A stretch of DNA of 64,000 nt from Manis javanica (Eukaryota > Chordata > Mammalia > Pholidota > Manidae): assembly GCF_040802235.1 (NCBI RefSeq), contig NC_133164.1, positions 114,408,302 through 114,472,301 of the forward strand, in the 5' to 3' direction. A program made the position numbers and the translations under genes. Position 1 is the first letter of the stretch; each line of letters starts with the position of its first letter. Below the pieces are notes generated by a model. The model searched no databases. It had not been told where the DNA came from and worked only from the letters and a program-made list of their open reading frames with translations. This document shows positions 10,469-20,500 of this stretch, one piece after another.

Positions 10469-11469
10469 CGGCCGGGCCGGAAGACGCGGGGCTGGGGTGG
10501 CCCTGCTGCGCCCTCCGCCCCGGGCGCGGGGCACTGAGTCCCTGCGAGGCCGAGCTGGGCGACCCGAGCGCGGCCCTGCCCCGGATCAGAGGGCGTTCCC
10601 CGCGGGTAGCCCTGCGGCCGCTGTCGCCGCGCCGCGCCGCGCCCGCACCTGCTTTGACCCAGATGCGGGCGCGGGGCGGGGGCGGGGCGCAGCGCTGCCG
10701 GGGGCGGGGCAACGCAGGGCGTGTCCCGGAGGCGCTGCGCGTCCCCATCCGACCCCTATGCACGTCCGTTCGGCGATCCCCGCGCTGTTCCGCCTTTGCT
10801 TTTCTTCTTCCTCCCTCTTCCTCGCTTCCTTCTTCTTGCTGGTTTTGTTCCAATCGTTCTTTTCCCCCCTTTCCCTACTTCTTTCATCTGCTCTTCATCT
10901 TCATATTTTCCCGGCCGCCTGAAACACTGCTCCTTCCCCTGTCCCCGCCTCCCGCAGCCCGGCCGCTGCGTTAACGGACCCCCCACCCCAGGGCCCGCGC
11001 AGCCCTCAGCCCCGGCTGCCACGCCTCGCTCCCCTCCTGCCTTCTGCAGCCTGCGTGCCGCCCGGGGCCCTGCGGCGCGCCCCCCCGGGGCTCCGAGGAC
11101 ATCCCTGGTGGTTGGGTCTCAGCCCCTCGTCGTTTCCTCCTCACTGCCTGTAAATACTGGACGTCCTCCAGCACTAGGTGATTCTCTCCTCTCGGGCCTC
11201 CGCTGTCCAGAGTAATGTCATCCCATTAAGTAGAATCGCCTGGAATCAGGACGCTAGTGACTTCCATTCTCCCCCTCTAGGATTTCTACTCATCCGTAGT
11301 AACCTGCCTGTATTTACGAAAGTCCCTCTGCTGTCGTGGTTACAGGACCTGTTGGAGTGGCACGTCCCACGTACCCATGGAATGTATCACCTTCCCCATT
11401 CCAAGCGGGCGCCCATTCCAAGCTTCCTGGGGTTCATGGCCCACCCTCATCGCAGATTAGCTAGAAGCC

Positions 11470-12000
11470 TGTTAAAAGAAACGGAAGCATAATAAAAAAA
11501 ATTTAAAGAGTTTATTTGAGCAAAAATCAATTCAAATTGGGCAGCGTCCAGGCTAGCAGATAGAAAGGAGCTCAGAGCCGCTATACAAAGTCCGAGACTT
11601 TTATAGGTAGAAGGAAGTTACATAAGGTGGTTACCGCAGTTCCTTTCCTTTAGGGAATGGAGGAGTCTATTAGGCAGGTACCGACCTGCTGCTGATCAGG
11701 CGGTTCCTGATGAACTGGTTTAAGATTCCATTTCTGGGAGAGCCGAAACTGTAATTAAGTCTTGACTTTCCAGACCATAGCTCACGTTCAAACTTCTAAC
11801 TCTGGCACGAGGGGCCCATGCTGTCTCATCACACCCTGTCTGGCAAAGGAACCACATAGACCCACTCCCTGGGTTCCACACTACGCATGCGCGTCCTGCT
11901 GGCCATCCCATGTCCCGCTGCCAATCCCAGGCCCTGCGCAACCTAAAAATTCACCCACCTTTTCTCTGCCTTACAGAAACGGCCCAACCTTTTAGAACCA
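11470..12000 (-). mobile_element. ERV-type LTR (copy A), antisense, right end unresolved
   Basis: Starting with TGTT at 11470, the complement carries AATAAA (TTTATT at 11512-11517) followed about 25-40 bp later by the element end, as an LTR R/U5 would. The body holds GAGCAAAAATCAATTCAAATTG, GACTTTTATAGG and GATCAGGCGGTTCCTGATG. A related partial copy follows at about 12.8 kb. I could not identify the family or find the far boundary and target duplication. It lies in the SERPINB8 5' intron. Confidence 0.5.
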
Positions 12001-12420
12001 GTTTACTCCTCTCCTCCTGGGCATCTAAAGATAATTCCTTCTATTTTTCTGTGGGTCTCCTTAGCACATTGCACATTTTTATCCTGTTACAGAGCACACT
12101 GCTGGCTTGCAACCATGCATGTTGGTGTGTGTTTTCCCCTCCGGTGGGAGTTCACGGTCAGGAATTGTGGCATAATTGTTCATTTTCTTCCCCAAACCGT
12201 ATCAGGAAAGTTCTACATAAAAACTCTGAGTAAATTCACTTCTGGATATGTGTATGGGAAGAGGGAGTGGAGCAGGGAGCTCACAGGTGGTCAAGACCCC
12301 CAGGAGGAGAATGATGCTACATACTCGGAAGCAGAATGCTTGCTTTTGTCGCAGACTCAATGGTTCTTACTACGAGGACAGTAATTAATTGTCCTGATCT
12401 TGCTTGTTTACCCTTAAAAA

Positions 12421-12497
12421 GAAACAAGCAGGCATTTGCAATTAGGAGTAGTGAAAATGTAAAGTTGAAAGTGATGTGATATTGCAGTTATTCATTT
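12421..12497 (+). repeat. Direct duplicate, left copy
   Basis: ACAAGCAGGCATTTGCAATT and the following 50 bases (GTAGTGAAAATGTAAAGTTG, then GATATTGCAGTT) recur at 13,036-13,111 with about half a dozen differences. The two copies flank LTR copy B. Confidence 0.8.
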
Positions 12498-12819
12498 GTT
12501 TTATTGGCTGAAAGTCAAATCTTTCCCTGTTGTTGTGTTTTAATGACACAGTGGAATGATGGCACTGGCACACAAAGGTATTATTTTATGTTATATTGAT
12601 ATTAATTCCTTTTTAGATTTATTGGGCAAGATCCATTTTATTTCAAGTTCCAGCCATCTCAAAAGCTTTAACCTACAAATGAAATTGGGGCACCAGGGAG
12701 AATGGGGAAAAAGAGCCATTCTCTTGTTCTCTTGCAGCCCCTGCTTGTTCCCTTGTTGAGCTTGGACATGCCCTTGACACCCTCAGTGGGAGCAAGGATG
12801 TTATACAGGTGAAAAAAAC

Positions 12820-12945
12820 AGGTGGTTACTGCAAAGTTACTTTATTTTAGGGACTGGCAGAGGTCTGTCAGGCGGATTACCTAATTATTGCTGATCAGGC
12901 ATTCCTGATTAATTGGTTTAAGATTCCATTGCTGTGGGGACAGAT
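12820..12945 (-). mobile_element. Partial second copy (B) of the same LTR family
   Basis: GGTGGTTACTGCA, TTTTAGGGACTGGCAGAGG, GCTGATCAGGCATTCCTGAT and GGTTTAAGATTCCATT align with 11,636-11,735 of copy A with many substitutions. Only the middle of the element is recognisable. The 1.18 kb offset differs from that of the adjacent short duplicate. Confidence 0.55.
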
Positions 12946-13035
12946 AAGTGTGGGAAATATTACAGGGCTAAGCAGCAACTGGCAGGTGGAAAGGAACAGA
13001 ACTGAGGAGAGGAGATAAGGGGAGAGGGGAGAAAG

Positions 13036-13111
13036 CACAAGCAGGCATTTGCAATTAAGAGTAGTGAAAATGTAAAGTTGAAAGTAATATGATATTGCAG
13101 TTCATTCCTTT
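13036..13111 (+). repeat. Direct duplicate, right copy
   Basis: Second copy of the 12,421-12,497 segment, 613-615 bp downstream, ending next to the CA microsatellite. Possibly part of the LTR family's internal or flanking sequence, or a local duplication. Confidence 0.8.
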
Positions 13112-13120
13112 GCCTGGTCA

Positions 13121-13158
<38 letters not shown>

Positions 13159-13171
13159 ACACACGCACACC
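13121..13171 (+). repeat. (CA)n microsatellite
   Basis: About 18 uninterrupted CA units (13,122-13,157) followed by an interrupted tail with CCAC and ACGC. It lies in the SERPINB8 intron before the start-codon exon and is probably polymorphic. Confidence 0.95.
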
Positions 13172-13489
13172 AGCCTAAGTTTATGCCAGTCTCACCTTGA
13201 GTCCAAAGCTCTTTATGCTCTTATGTTTTTGTTTATAGAGAATTACTTACAATTCATAGAGCATTGTTTATAAGTTAAGCTAGAGACACCAAACTGAGGG
13301 AGAACTAGCAGCAATAGGGGGATTGTGTGTAAGGATGAGGAGTAGAGGCTCTGGAATCCTGACTTCCTTGAGGTCTGTAGGGTCTGGAAGCCACTGCCCT
13401 CACTCTTGGTCTGGGTCTCTCAGGTGAGATAGTAACTATGTTGACCTTGTGTGTTGTTGTGGACATTAAAAGAGATGATACATGGAAGT

Positions 13490-14338
13490 TGTACATCTTA
13501 CCACAAATGTAGTGACTGAAAACAACAAAAATTCATTATCTTGCGGTTCTGCAGGTCAGAAGTCCAAACAGGTTGGCAGAACTATGTGTTTTTCTGGAGG
13601 TTCTAGGGCAGAATGCATTTCCTCACCTTTTGGAGCTCGTAGAGGATGCCAGCATTCCTTGGTGTGTGACCAGGGTCGGGTGACACACCCAAGTGAGCCA
13701 GTTTTGATGGGAAAGCACTCAAGAGACCAAAGGAAAGACCCGGAGATGCCATGTGACACACGTGGGTTTATTGGGACTTAGGTACAGGGAGTCCAGGAGC
13801 AGCCAGCTGAACGAGGTTGCATCCCGCTGTCGTGGACCAGGAGGCACCTGCTTGTACAGGGTTATGGGACAAAGACTCTGTGCTGTGCTAGGAGGGGTCG
13901 TTCTTGTGCAACAAGAGCCCCAAGCAACAAAACCTTGGTCGGATTTGGACAGCTCTGGGCAATCAACATACCACATGCCCAGCACACTGCTCGAAGGAGG
14001 GGGCCATGTGGACACAGCTGGAACACAAGATTATAAGGGGCAGTGCGTGTTTGTCCCCACACCTGGCCGGGGACCCTGTAGCATTCGCGCCTTTGCCTCT
14101 CTTGTCCCATCTCCTCCTCTGACTCTGACCCTCGTGCCTTTGTCAAATAAGGGTTCCATGATGACCCCGAGCCCATCTGGATAATCCCAGAGACTCTCCT
14201 CACCTCAAGAGCCTTGATTCAGTCGTGTCAGCCAAGTCCCCACTCCCATGTGAGATAATGTAGTCACAGGTTTGGGGACTTGGTGTGGGTGGATGTCTTC
14301 GGGGATGCAGTTACTCTGCTGAGCACACCCAGTGTCCA
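13490..14338 (-). repeat. MLT1-like LTR, antisense, split by a second insertion
   Basis: The left part (13,490-13,675) reads GTGACTGAAAACAACAAAAA, TTATCTTGCGGTTCTGCAGG and CAGCATTCCTTGG. The right part (14,085-14,338) reads CTCTGACTCTGACCCTCGTG, CATCTGGATAATCC, CCTCACCTCAAGAGCC and GTGGATGTCTTCGGGG. Together they follow the reverse complement of an ERVL-MaLR LTR. The middle 400 bp does not belong to it. Ends just before the SERPINB8 start exon. Confidence 0.6.
13676..14084 (-). mobile_element. Unidentified insertion inside the MLT1-like LTR, possibly another LTR
   Basis: Interrupts the colinear MLT1 match. On the complement there is a TATAAT-like box (TTATAA at about 14,032) and, 260 bp further, AATAAA (TTTATT at about 13,767), an order expected of an LTR. 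I could not find a target duplication. Confidence 0.35.
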
Positions 14339-14409
14339 CAGACAGGAGTGGTAATGACTACGTGATGTAACGAAAGGCTTCTGTTTGCTTTTGGCCCAGA
14401 CCCTCCCTG

Positions 14410-14577
14410 ATGGATGAACTCTGCGAAGCAAATGGCACTTTTGCCATCAACTTATTAAAAATATTGGGTGAGAAGGACAACTCACGCAATGTGTTCATGT
14501 CTCCACTGAGCATTTCTTCTACCCTGGCTCTGGTCTCCATGGGGGCGAGAGGAGACACTGCCACCCAGATGTCCCAG
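14410..14577 (+). CDS. SERPINB8: SERPINB8 coding exon 1 (start codon)
   Basis: The acceptor CAG is at 14397-14399, the ATG at 14410 and the donor GT at 14578. It gives 56 codons, MDELCEAN to ATQMSQ, covering helix A, strand 6B (FMSPLSISS) and helix B. Confidence 0.95.
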
Positions 14578-17500
14578 GTATGCATGCCTGTCACAGAGGG
14601 GGAACAACAGACCACTGCTTACTGTGCTTTCACAGAACTAATTTTTTTCATTCCTCACACCAGCTGATGGAAGCCAGTGAGACTGGTGGGGGTGGGGGTG
14701 GGCACCATGGTGAAGGAGAAAGAGCAGACAAGGGTAGAAAGGTGAATTGTGGGGAACAGGCGGTCTCCCCTTAGGGTTTATGGGAGAAGTCAAGCCATTG
14801 TGTTATTTTTGCTAAATAAAAGCATCAATACATTAACAAAACTGCATCTTCGATAAGTAAGGTAAAGTATAATTCCCACAGACAGGCCAAGAATTTCAAC
14901 TGTGTTACATTTCTGCTGACACTACCTTTCAAGTTGAAATGCAGCTGCTGTGTAAATGAACTTTCTGCTTAATGAATTCTTTCTGGTGTATGATTATGCA
15001 TAAGTGGAAGACTCCAATGCAAAGTGGATTTAATCTTCTGGAGATAATCTGATTGACCTGCGTGGGTGCTGTGTGACCTTGGCTGCAAGCGAGGTCATGG
15101 GAAATACGTCAGGGAACTAGTTCTTAACGTTTTTATATCTTTATAAAACTTTATAAAAACTATATAGTTTTATTGGCGGTCAGTCTGGTGAACGTGTCCC
15201 ATAACTGCCATCTGGGCTGGAGCTGTTGGGAGATAGGGCACACCTTACTTCCCACCCTGACTTGACATTTATATCAGTCTAGTCTGGAGAACTTCTGTGC
15301 AGTTGCTGATAAAATCCTTTGATGTTTATTTCTACCCATTCCTGCATTGCGTGGGTCTTGTTAGATTCATGCCGGCTGCCTGTTTGTCCTCTTCCGCCTC
15401 CCTCCTGAGTCCCTGCACCCTGCCTTTGAGGCACAGATAAGTCCGCTAGGGTGATGCTTTGCACCAGGGGGCGGGGGACCTCTGGCCGCTGCTGGACAGT
15501 TTTGGTCGCCTTAACCAAGAGGCGCTACTGACATCTAGTGGGCAGAGGCTGGAAATGCTGCAAAATATACTTAGGTGCACAGAGCAGCTCCCACGACAGT
15601 GTCTGGCCCCAGATATCAATAGTCTTGAGGCTGAGATAAACCGAACATCTTTTAAGACAGATATGTGATTCAGCGCAGATATTTGTTTGGAGACAGTTGT
15701 TTGGGGCAGCAACACCCCAATGTGAAAAGTCCGTGTCCTTGTCTTCTTTTCGCAAAGGCACTTTGTTTGAACAAAGTTGGAGACGTTCACCAGGGCTTCC
15801 AGTCCCTCCTCGCAGAAGTGACCAAGTCCAGCACTCAGTACTTGCTCCGATCTGCCAACAGACTCTTTGGAGAAAAGACGTGTGATTTCCTTCCAGTAAG
15901 TTTACATATTGATGGAAAAGAACTTGCAAATACAATAGAAACTACAGAAGGACAGAGATAAAGTATGACCCTCTTGCCTTAAAAAATGTGCTTGGAATTG
16001 CTCTACTTACGTAATTGTAATTTTGAATTTTGTGATTGCTTCTGAATTAGGTCCTTTTTAAAAAAATGTTTCTGATACATTCCTCTTGGTTATTAATCTC
16101 AGTATATCCGTCCTCCTGCACCCAGACCTGTTTCTCCCTCCGGGTCCCCTGACCTCAGCGACCATGTCATCTTGTATGTGTACAGAGCTTCTCCCCATCT
16201 CACTCTGGTTGCCAACAACCAGCGGCTCTCTTCCTGCAGAGCCAGCTTCTCAAGGTCTCTTAAATTTCTGAATCACCACTGCCACTGTCTGGTCCAGACT
16301 GTCACTGTACCTTCTGGACCTCCCCTAATGCAATAAGTGAGGTCGGTCCAAACAATTATGCCACATAAGGTGCAGAGTGACACTACCTGAGAGTAAAGGC
16401 ACGACCACAGCAAGCCTGGCAGTGTGATTGGCTGGCGGTTCCAAGGACTCTCCCGTAAGATCCGGTACGTCCCTGTTGGCCGCTGCCCCGTGGAGGTCGG
16501 CAGATCTGGGCTTAATATCACTGGCGGTGATTCTGGACCTTTCAGCTGGCCGGGTCTTCTACGATGAGCTCTGGGGGTTCCAGGGCCCTCCTAGGTAATC
16601 CACGTTCAGCCCTGAATATCAGCCTGACCTGTGGATATGGTAATTGGGGAACAGCGGGGACACAGGGGGCACCCTGTACACTTCCTGCTGCCGTGGCTCC
16701 TCCTTTCCACGTCATCTTTCTTCTGTAGAAGCTAAACTATTTGAGAACAGGAGATGGGCAGAGGATGGGAGCCAATTACCAGCCCCATTCTGTCCGAAAC
16801 CAAGTTTTTCTGAGGTGAGTCATCTTTGGGTTTGATGTACTGGGTGCAGGCCCTTCCGGATTTTATCCCCACTTACATTCCAAGGCTCATCTCCTGCTAC
16901 TGTTTTCCTGCAGCTCCCCCATCCCCGCCCAGCCCGTGATCCAGGCCTGTCACGCCCCACTCCTGCAGGACCTGGAAGATTTCCTGATACTCTGGTTCCA
17001 CTCCGGGGCCTCCCAATCATTCCACAAATAGAATGGACACTGTGGTTGCTTCTGGTGATAACAAACGAGTAAAACTATGTTATGGTTCCTGGTGGATCTA
17101 ACAGAGAGCCCGGGTGAAATTTCAGTGTTTCACAGGGATGTTCATGGGCTGTTTTGTGCATGCCTGGCGTCATCCATGTTCACAGAGCATTTTATGGCCT
17201 TCTCTGTATATGTGCTGTTTCTCTCAGCAAACTGTGCGCCACCTCAGGTGTGCAGGCATGTCCCCACCCAGGTGTCCCCACCCGGGTGTCCAGCACCTAG
17301 CACAGGGCCAGCACAGAGCTGGTGGTCTTACAGTTTTAATAATAGTGTGAATGAGTCTTCAAGTACAGGATGAGCTGCACGAACGTTTATGCTAGAAACA
17401 TGTTAAGAGAAAAAAAATGTTTTTGTACTTGTGGTAACTTCTGCCAAACAGGGCCAAACTTGGAATCTTGACTTGCAGGCGTTTAAGGAGTCCTGTATGA

Positions 17501-20500
17501 AGTTCTACCAGGCAGAGCTGGAGGGCCTGTCCTTTGCTAATGACCCTGAAGAGTGCAGGAAACACATAAATGACTGGGTGACCAAAAAGACGGAAGGTGA
17601 GAGACTTTCATTTTGGTAGACTTGGCCTTCGGAAGAAAAGATACCTGAGACTGGCGTTGTCCCCCGGACCCTGTAACGAGTGGCCTGTCTGTGTGTATGT
17701 TTGCTGGGTTTCAGGCCTGCAGTGGGTCTGTTATTTTTCTTCAGCTTGCTGGATCTCAAAGTGGTGATTTCTAAAAAATAGTTAAACTGAAATCTCAGAC
17801 CCCCTCCCCCTGGGCTGTGCTGGAAACCCCCCACCCTCCCAAGTGCTCCCTCTCAGGGGCCTGTTTCTCTTCTCTTGGCCACGGTCTGTGGGCAGAATGC
17901 AGTCAATCGAGGCTGCAGATGAGTTAGGGCAGCATTTCAGGTCACCCGCACTGTGATGGGGACTTTCATCTGCAGCCTTCTCCTTTATAATGAGGCTGTG
18001 GCTAAGTTTGCTTTCAGAGTATAGCCTTCTCTGAATTTGCTTCAGATTCTGGAGGTGCAGCTCACATTGGAGCCTGCAGTGTACCCCATCCAGACCACAT
18101 TCTGTTGCACCAGAAATGTTTCTGCCAGTTCCTGCCTGCCTAGAGTGCAGAAAAGGGGCATGCTTTTAAACACTCTAAATGCCTCACATGTAATTTAGAG
18201 ACTTCCTGAAGGTGGAATCTTTATGGCACACCCACTGTGTGTCGGATGGCAGCAATGCCCATGATTATCCTGAAGGCCAAAAAATAATGACCATCGGAGG
18301 GAAGAACCTCTCACATTTTCCTACGTCATAGGTGGTCTCTCGCTCTGCAGCTGATCCCCCAGTGCTAAGTCACCCAGGGCAGCCAGAAGCTTCTCCACCC
18401 TCACTCGCCCTATACTGCTTGCTCCTCTCCTCTCGACTCACTCACACAATTCCTTCCAACAGACTGATTGTACACATTGTTTCCCAAATTAGAGCTGGAG
18501 GATCATTGTGTCCCTGCCCTCACTGAGCGACTCAATTTGGGCCTCTTTACTGCATTCCCCAGTCCTTTTGCCCCATTCCCCACTTCAGGAGACTACCTCC
18601 TACCATATACAGGTCTGCATTCCCCCATCCTTTGGAAGCCTGTCTTCATCTCCGTGAGATTTGAAGGTTGGCATAGAGCAGTGATTCTTAACTAGAGTCA
18701 ACCCCTAGGTGGTATTTGCCAATGGCTGAAGGTGCTTTTGGTTGTCACACTGAGGGAAGTGCACCTGGATAAACGCCCTGCAGTGTGCAGGACCGTCCCC
18801 ATGACAAAGAATTCTCTGGCCTGAAATGCCAGTAGTGATATGGTTGAGAAGTTATGGTGCCAGGTTGAGAAGCATGCAGTTAGAACCAAGACTCTTGCAT
18901 TATTTTCTCAGCTCAACCACTTTTCAAAAGCCTGTGTGACCTTGGCAAAAGAGTCAGGCAAATGTCTGAACCTGAATTTCTACATCTGCAAATTGAGGGA
19001 AAAATGGTAGTTGACCTGCTTGCCTCAAGGTTGAGGTTAAAGAAAAACAGTGCACTGTGTGCACAGGACTAAATGTCATCACCCTGGTTCGTCAGGCGCC
19101 AGAAAGGCGGGATTCCAGCCTGGCTTTCCACCAAACCCTGGCTTTATGTGTTGAGAGGATTTTTGTAAAAGAATGTTTGTGCCCCCAAATAGCAATAACC
19201 TTCTCTCATATTTTTTACAGGTAAGATTTCTGAGATACTGGGTCCCAGGACAGTCAATCCACTGACTAAGCTGGTCCTCGTGAACGCCATCTATTTCAAA
19301 GGGAAATGGAATGAGCAGTTTGACAGGAAGTACACAAGGGGAATGCCCTTTAAAGTCAACCAGGTAGGGAAATATTTTTCAGATATACCGTAAAGTAATG
19401 CACTGGGAAGGAATGTGAATGAATGGAAAAATAATTTATTTCATGATTCTTTGTGTAGTACTGAATGAGTTTTATGTCCCCTACGAATCTCTTATGGGAG
19501 AGAAGAGAGAAAACACTAAAATAATTTTTATATTGGCAGTTTTGTTTATACCCTTGGTCAAATCGATCTTTTCTCTCTGGTCATATTATTTGGATTGAAA
19601 GAAAATTTCCTCTAAGCCTTGGAATTACTGTATTTATGCCTCATACCAGCACTGTCTGTATTTACTTGGACACCATTTTGCAATGTCGGTGACAACAATC
19701 TCTATTTATTGCTTTAAAACTCAATGCTGTTCAATTCTGAAAACAAGGAAAAAAGCATTAGCAGATATTCAGGCTAACTTTGTTTTTCTTTATTTTTAGA
19801 TTTTTTAAAAATAAAAACAAACACATATTAAAGGTATACGAGATGATGATTAACACATATAGGGAGTTAAATGATTATGGCATTCAAACTAATGAAGACA
19901 CCTTTTCCTCAGCTGGTTGCCGTAATTGTTTTTGTAAAGACAGCACCTGAAATCTCTTAGCAGATTTCCAGGATTCAGTACAGTTTTTTTTAGCTATAGT
20001 CATCATGAAGTACATTGGATCTCTAGACTTACAAGCCGAGCTTTAAAAACTCTTTTCCCCACTCAGTTTTGCATATGATAATGGTTGATGTCAATAGCTA
20101 TTAGCTTGGATTTTGACTTCCGTCAACTTGATAACAGCATATTGCAAAAAGATTTAAAGGTCTACAATATATTTTAAAAGCAAGTTTTAAAAACGGTGGA
20201 CCATACACCTCTTGTCAAGGTTCCTCTTCCGAAAAGCCAAAGCCGAAAAGCCAATTATATAATTGAGCATCTTTTCAGTATATAAAATAAATGTATATTA
20301 AAAATAAAAGTATACCTCCTTCTGGCTTATACATCTTTTCTAACCAGATTCTTCAGCCCCAAAGCATGAATATTAGTTAATTCTCCCCTTAAGTTGGAGA
20401 AATAATTTTTAATTATAAGGTCCTTGGGAGTGCTTCTCTATGCATCTTCTTTAAAGAGAAAACACAATTCTTTTCCAAAACTAATATAAAAATCTTTACA

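Larger units (their letters stand above)
10030..11110 (+). promoter_or_regulatory. SERPINB8: CpG island, probable SERPINB8 promoter
   Basis: This is the only long GC- and CpG-dense stretch in the window. It sits 3.3-4.4 kb upstream of the SERPINB8 start codon and between two AT-rich flanks. It contains an ETS-type CCGGAAG core (10215-10221), Sp1-type GGGGCGGGG boxes near 10,673-10,688 and 10,700-10,710, a hexanucleotide repeat and a G-rich tract. There is no TATA box at an obvious place, as usual for CpG promoters. The exact start site cannot be set from sequence alone. Assignment to SERPINB8 rests on position and strand. Confidence 0.75.

Noticed and set aside
10041..10853. Antisense 270-codon open frame in the CpG island
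   Set aside because: GC-rich DNA has few stops. The translation is low-complexity Arg/Pro/Ala-rich, overlapping frames are open on both strands, and no domain is visible.
13121..13171. Regular repeats considered as a CRISPR-like array
   Set aside because: Simple CA dinucleotide microsatellite in a mammalian intron. No spacers.
13753..14184. 143-codon + strand frame upstream of SERPINB8
   Set aside because: It lies within the LTR/MLT1 insertion. The translation has no family features.
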